DNA of 64,000 nucleotides from Pseudomonas sp. LS1212 (GTDB lineage Bacteria; Pseudomonadota; Gammaproteobacteria; Pseudomonadales; Pseudomonadaceae). Every line of letters starts with the position of its first letter. Position 1 is the first letter of the stretch. Location of the stretch: NCBI RefSeq assembly GCF_024741815.1, contig NZ_CP102951.1:3053001-3117000 (forward strand), in the 5' to 3' direction. The notes beneath the pieces were generated by a model. The model made no database searches. It saw nothing but the letters and a program-made list of their open reading frames with translations, and had not been told where the DNA came from. The translations under genes were made by a program, and so were the position numbers. Below, piece by piece: positions 62,786 to 64,000 of the stretch.

Positions 62786-63093
62786 ATTGACTATCGCATA
62801 TTGAGCGTAAGGTGGAGGTCAAAACTATTTAGTCCCTGACCCGAAGAAACTTAGGCATCGCTGCCAGGCATGCCTACAACGAATCCGCACAGGCTTCATG
62901 ACGGCATGAGGAAACACTACAGAGCAGTATGGCGGCTCGACAAGAAAGAAATAGCAACCTGACAGAACTGTAATGTTCAACTCAGGTTTATGACAGGTCG
63001 GTTTGGTTAATGTTGCTTCGAGCCTGAAGCTCTACTCCTGATAGCGATCAATCTGGTTGCCGGGATTATTGAACTGAATCGAGGAATATCCAG
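62786..63093. other. Divergent region between bufA2 and ptrA-like gene
   Basis: About 310 bases without a gene. It holds a CopR-type box at 62960-62975 that could serve both directions; no other element was recognised. Confidence 0.5.
62960..62975. promoter_or_regulatory. Probable CopR box upstream of the second PtrA-like gene
   Basis: TGACAGAACTGTAATG follows the T(T/G)AC-N6-GTAAT pattern. It lies 118 bases before 63094 and 175 bases before the bufA2 region. Confidence 0.6.
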
Positions 63094-63300
63094 ATGAAAC
63101 CGATCAAAGCCCTGTTCGTAGTCGCCGCTCTTGCCGCTTCTTCTTTAGCAATGGCCGAAGGTGGCGCTGACCGCACTTTTGCGCGTATGGAGCAGGTCAG
63201 CAAAGCATCGATGGAAGCTTATCAAGTAGCTCAGCAGCAGAAAGCAGAGTCGCCGGTTGCAGATAGCAAGGTCAAGTCGGCTGATCACGCTAACTGCTAA
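63094..63300 (+). CDS. PtrA-like small exported protein
   Basis: A 68-residue protein. Signal peptide about 1-22 (IKALFVVAALAASSLAMA), then EGGADRTFARMEQVSKASMEAYQ, the block shared with the proteins encoded at 56205 and 44601, and a short Lys/Ser/His-containing tail ending in Cys (DHANC). GAGGAA lies upstream. Flanked by CopR-type boxes before and after, it is probably copper-induced. Its role is unknown; PtrA relatives are periplasmic copper-tolerance proteins. Confidence 0.8.
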   Translation: MKPIKALFVVAALAASSLAMAEGGADRTFARMEQVSKASMEAYQVAQQQKAESPVADSKVKSADHANC

Positions 63301-63313
63301 CAAGTGGTCAACC

Positions 63314-63329
63314 TTACAGAAATGTAATC
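63314..63329. promoter_or_regulatory. Probable CopR box upstream of copA
   Basis: TTACAGAAATGTAATC, the best match to the copy at 56065-56080; it lies 168 bases before the copA start. Confidence 0.7.
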
Positions 63330-63496
63330 ACCCGGGCGGTTGGAATATGACAGCTTCTTAAGCTCGCTGTCGAATCTATTTGAAAATAGCGGCAGCGGGT
63401 AAGGCTGATAGGGAAAACCTCCCAGGATGAAGCTGCTCATCACCCGATATCATGGTTGTACAGCCCGGGTTCCTCTGACTGATTGGACATAATCGC

Positions 63497-64000
63497 ATGC
63501 AATGCAAAACCTCAAGGCGAACCTTCGTTAAAGGCCTGGCCGCCACCGGCATCCTCGGAGGCCTAGGCTTGTGGCGTACACCCGTTTGGGCAGTGACCAG
63601 CCCTGGTCAGCCCAACGTGCTGACCGGCTCCGAGTTCGATCTATTTATTGGTGAGACGCCGGTGAATATCACAGGTGCGGCCCGAACCGCGATGACCATC
63701 AACGGTTCTATTCCCGGACCCATTCTGCGCTGGCGGGAAGGCGATACCATCACGCTGCGTGTGAAGAACCGTCTGAACGAAGACACCTCAATCCACTGGC
63801 ACGGTATCCTTTTGCCGGCCAACATGGATGGCGTACCCGGCCTGAGCTTCCACGGCATCGCGCCCGATGGCATGTACGAGTACAAATTCAAGGTCAAACA
63901 AAACGGAACCTATTGGTATCACAGCCACTCTGGATTGCAGGAGCAGAGCGGCGTTTACGGTGCTCTAGTCATTGATGCCAAGAAGCCTGAGCCGTTCAGC
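63497..64000 (+). CDS. copA: Multicopper oxidase CopA, copper resistance (5' part)
   Basis: 168 residues are in the window, continuing past its end. The twin-arginine signal SRRTFVKGLAATG targets the folded protein to the periplasm. The first cupredoxin domain shows HWHG (SIHWHGILLP) and HSHSG (GTYWYHSHSGLQEQSG), ligands of the trinuclear copper site. CopA oxidises Cu(I) to less toxic Cu(II) and binds extra copper. A CopR box precedes it; copB is expected downstream but not visible. Confidence 0.93.
   Translation, partial: MQCKTSRRTFVKGLAATGILGGLGLWRTPVWAVTSPGQPNVLTGSEFDLFIGETPVNITGAARTAMTINGSIPGPILRWREGDTITLRVKNRLNEDTSIHWHGILLPANMDGVPGLSFHGIAPDGMYEYKFKVKQNGTYWYHSHSGLQEQSGVYGALVIDAKKPEPFS

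Noticed and set aside
1..64000. tRNA, rRNA or CRISPR arrays
   Set aside because: No regularly spaced direct repeats and no recognisable structural RNA genes were seen on reading; the repeats present are intergenic palindromes or transposon parts.

Overview
The window looks like a Pseudomonas chromosome (putida/fluorescens type): GC-rich genes, short Pseudomonas-type palindromic repeats with a GCTCCCACA motif between genes, a puu/pot polyamine locus, ppnN and a copRS/copABCD copper repertoire. No rRNA, tRNA or CRISPR array was recognised. The window cuts a GntR regulator at its left end and the multicopper oxidase copA at its right end.

Region 1 (1-8150) is a catabolic cluster of unassigned substrate. 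A GntR regulator with two winged-helix domains faces an operon of a DUF1185 protein, an alpha/beta hydrolase, an aldehyde dehydrogenase, a RutF/HpaC-like flavin reductase, a succinate-semialdehyde-type dehydrogenase, a PcaC-like protein, a second GntR and a Nudix hydrolase. A DUF1330 gene closes the block. An identical 15-base sequence containing TGGTATACCA lies upstream of both the first operon gene and the DUF1330 gene, suggesting one regulon.

Region 2 (8200-17400) is a polyamine locus: puuR, puuC and puuA on the minus strand, divergent from puuD and a four-gene polyamine-type ABC importer. Region 3 (17400-28800) is ordinary chromosome: LysE exporter, FAD monooxygenase, ABC exporter, DUF1615 lipoprotein, a stand-alone DUF4157 protein, AraC regulator, EamA exporter and ppnN.

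Region 4 (about 28967 to the window end) is a mosaic, transposon-borne copper island. It starts with a Tn4651-like Tn3-family end and a frameshifted tnpA. Next come a CueR-regulated P1B ATPase with an unusual CueR lacking its second metal-binding Cys, and a cus efflux locus in which cusA carries an internal frameshifting deletion. A minus-strand set of small periplasmic and membrane copper-associated genes follows. A second Tn3-family module (tnpA-tnpS/tnpT with a visible recombination core) has cut an IS66 element. Then come copCD, an IS3-family element, copRS, a PtrA-like protein, two cupredoxins, a YHS-type P1B ATPase, a bufferin operon (bufA2-bufB-bufC) and copA. A box of the form T(T/G)AC-N6-GTAAT recurs upstream of the copRS/ptrA pair, a second ptrA-like gene and copA, so CopRS probably coordinates the right half. 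The island combines cytoplasmic export, periplasmic oxidation and sequestration and peptide buffering of copper; several parts (tnpA, cusA, a small exported protein, perhaps the bufferin start codon) are decaying.
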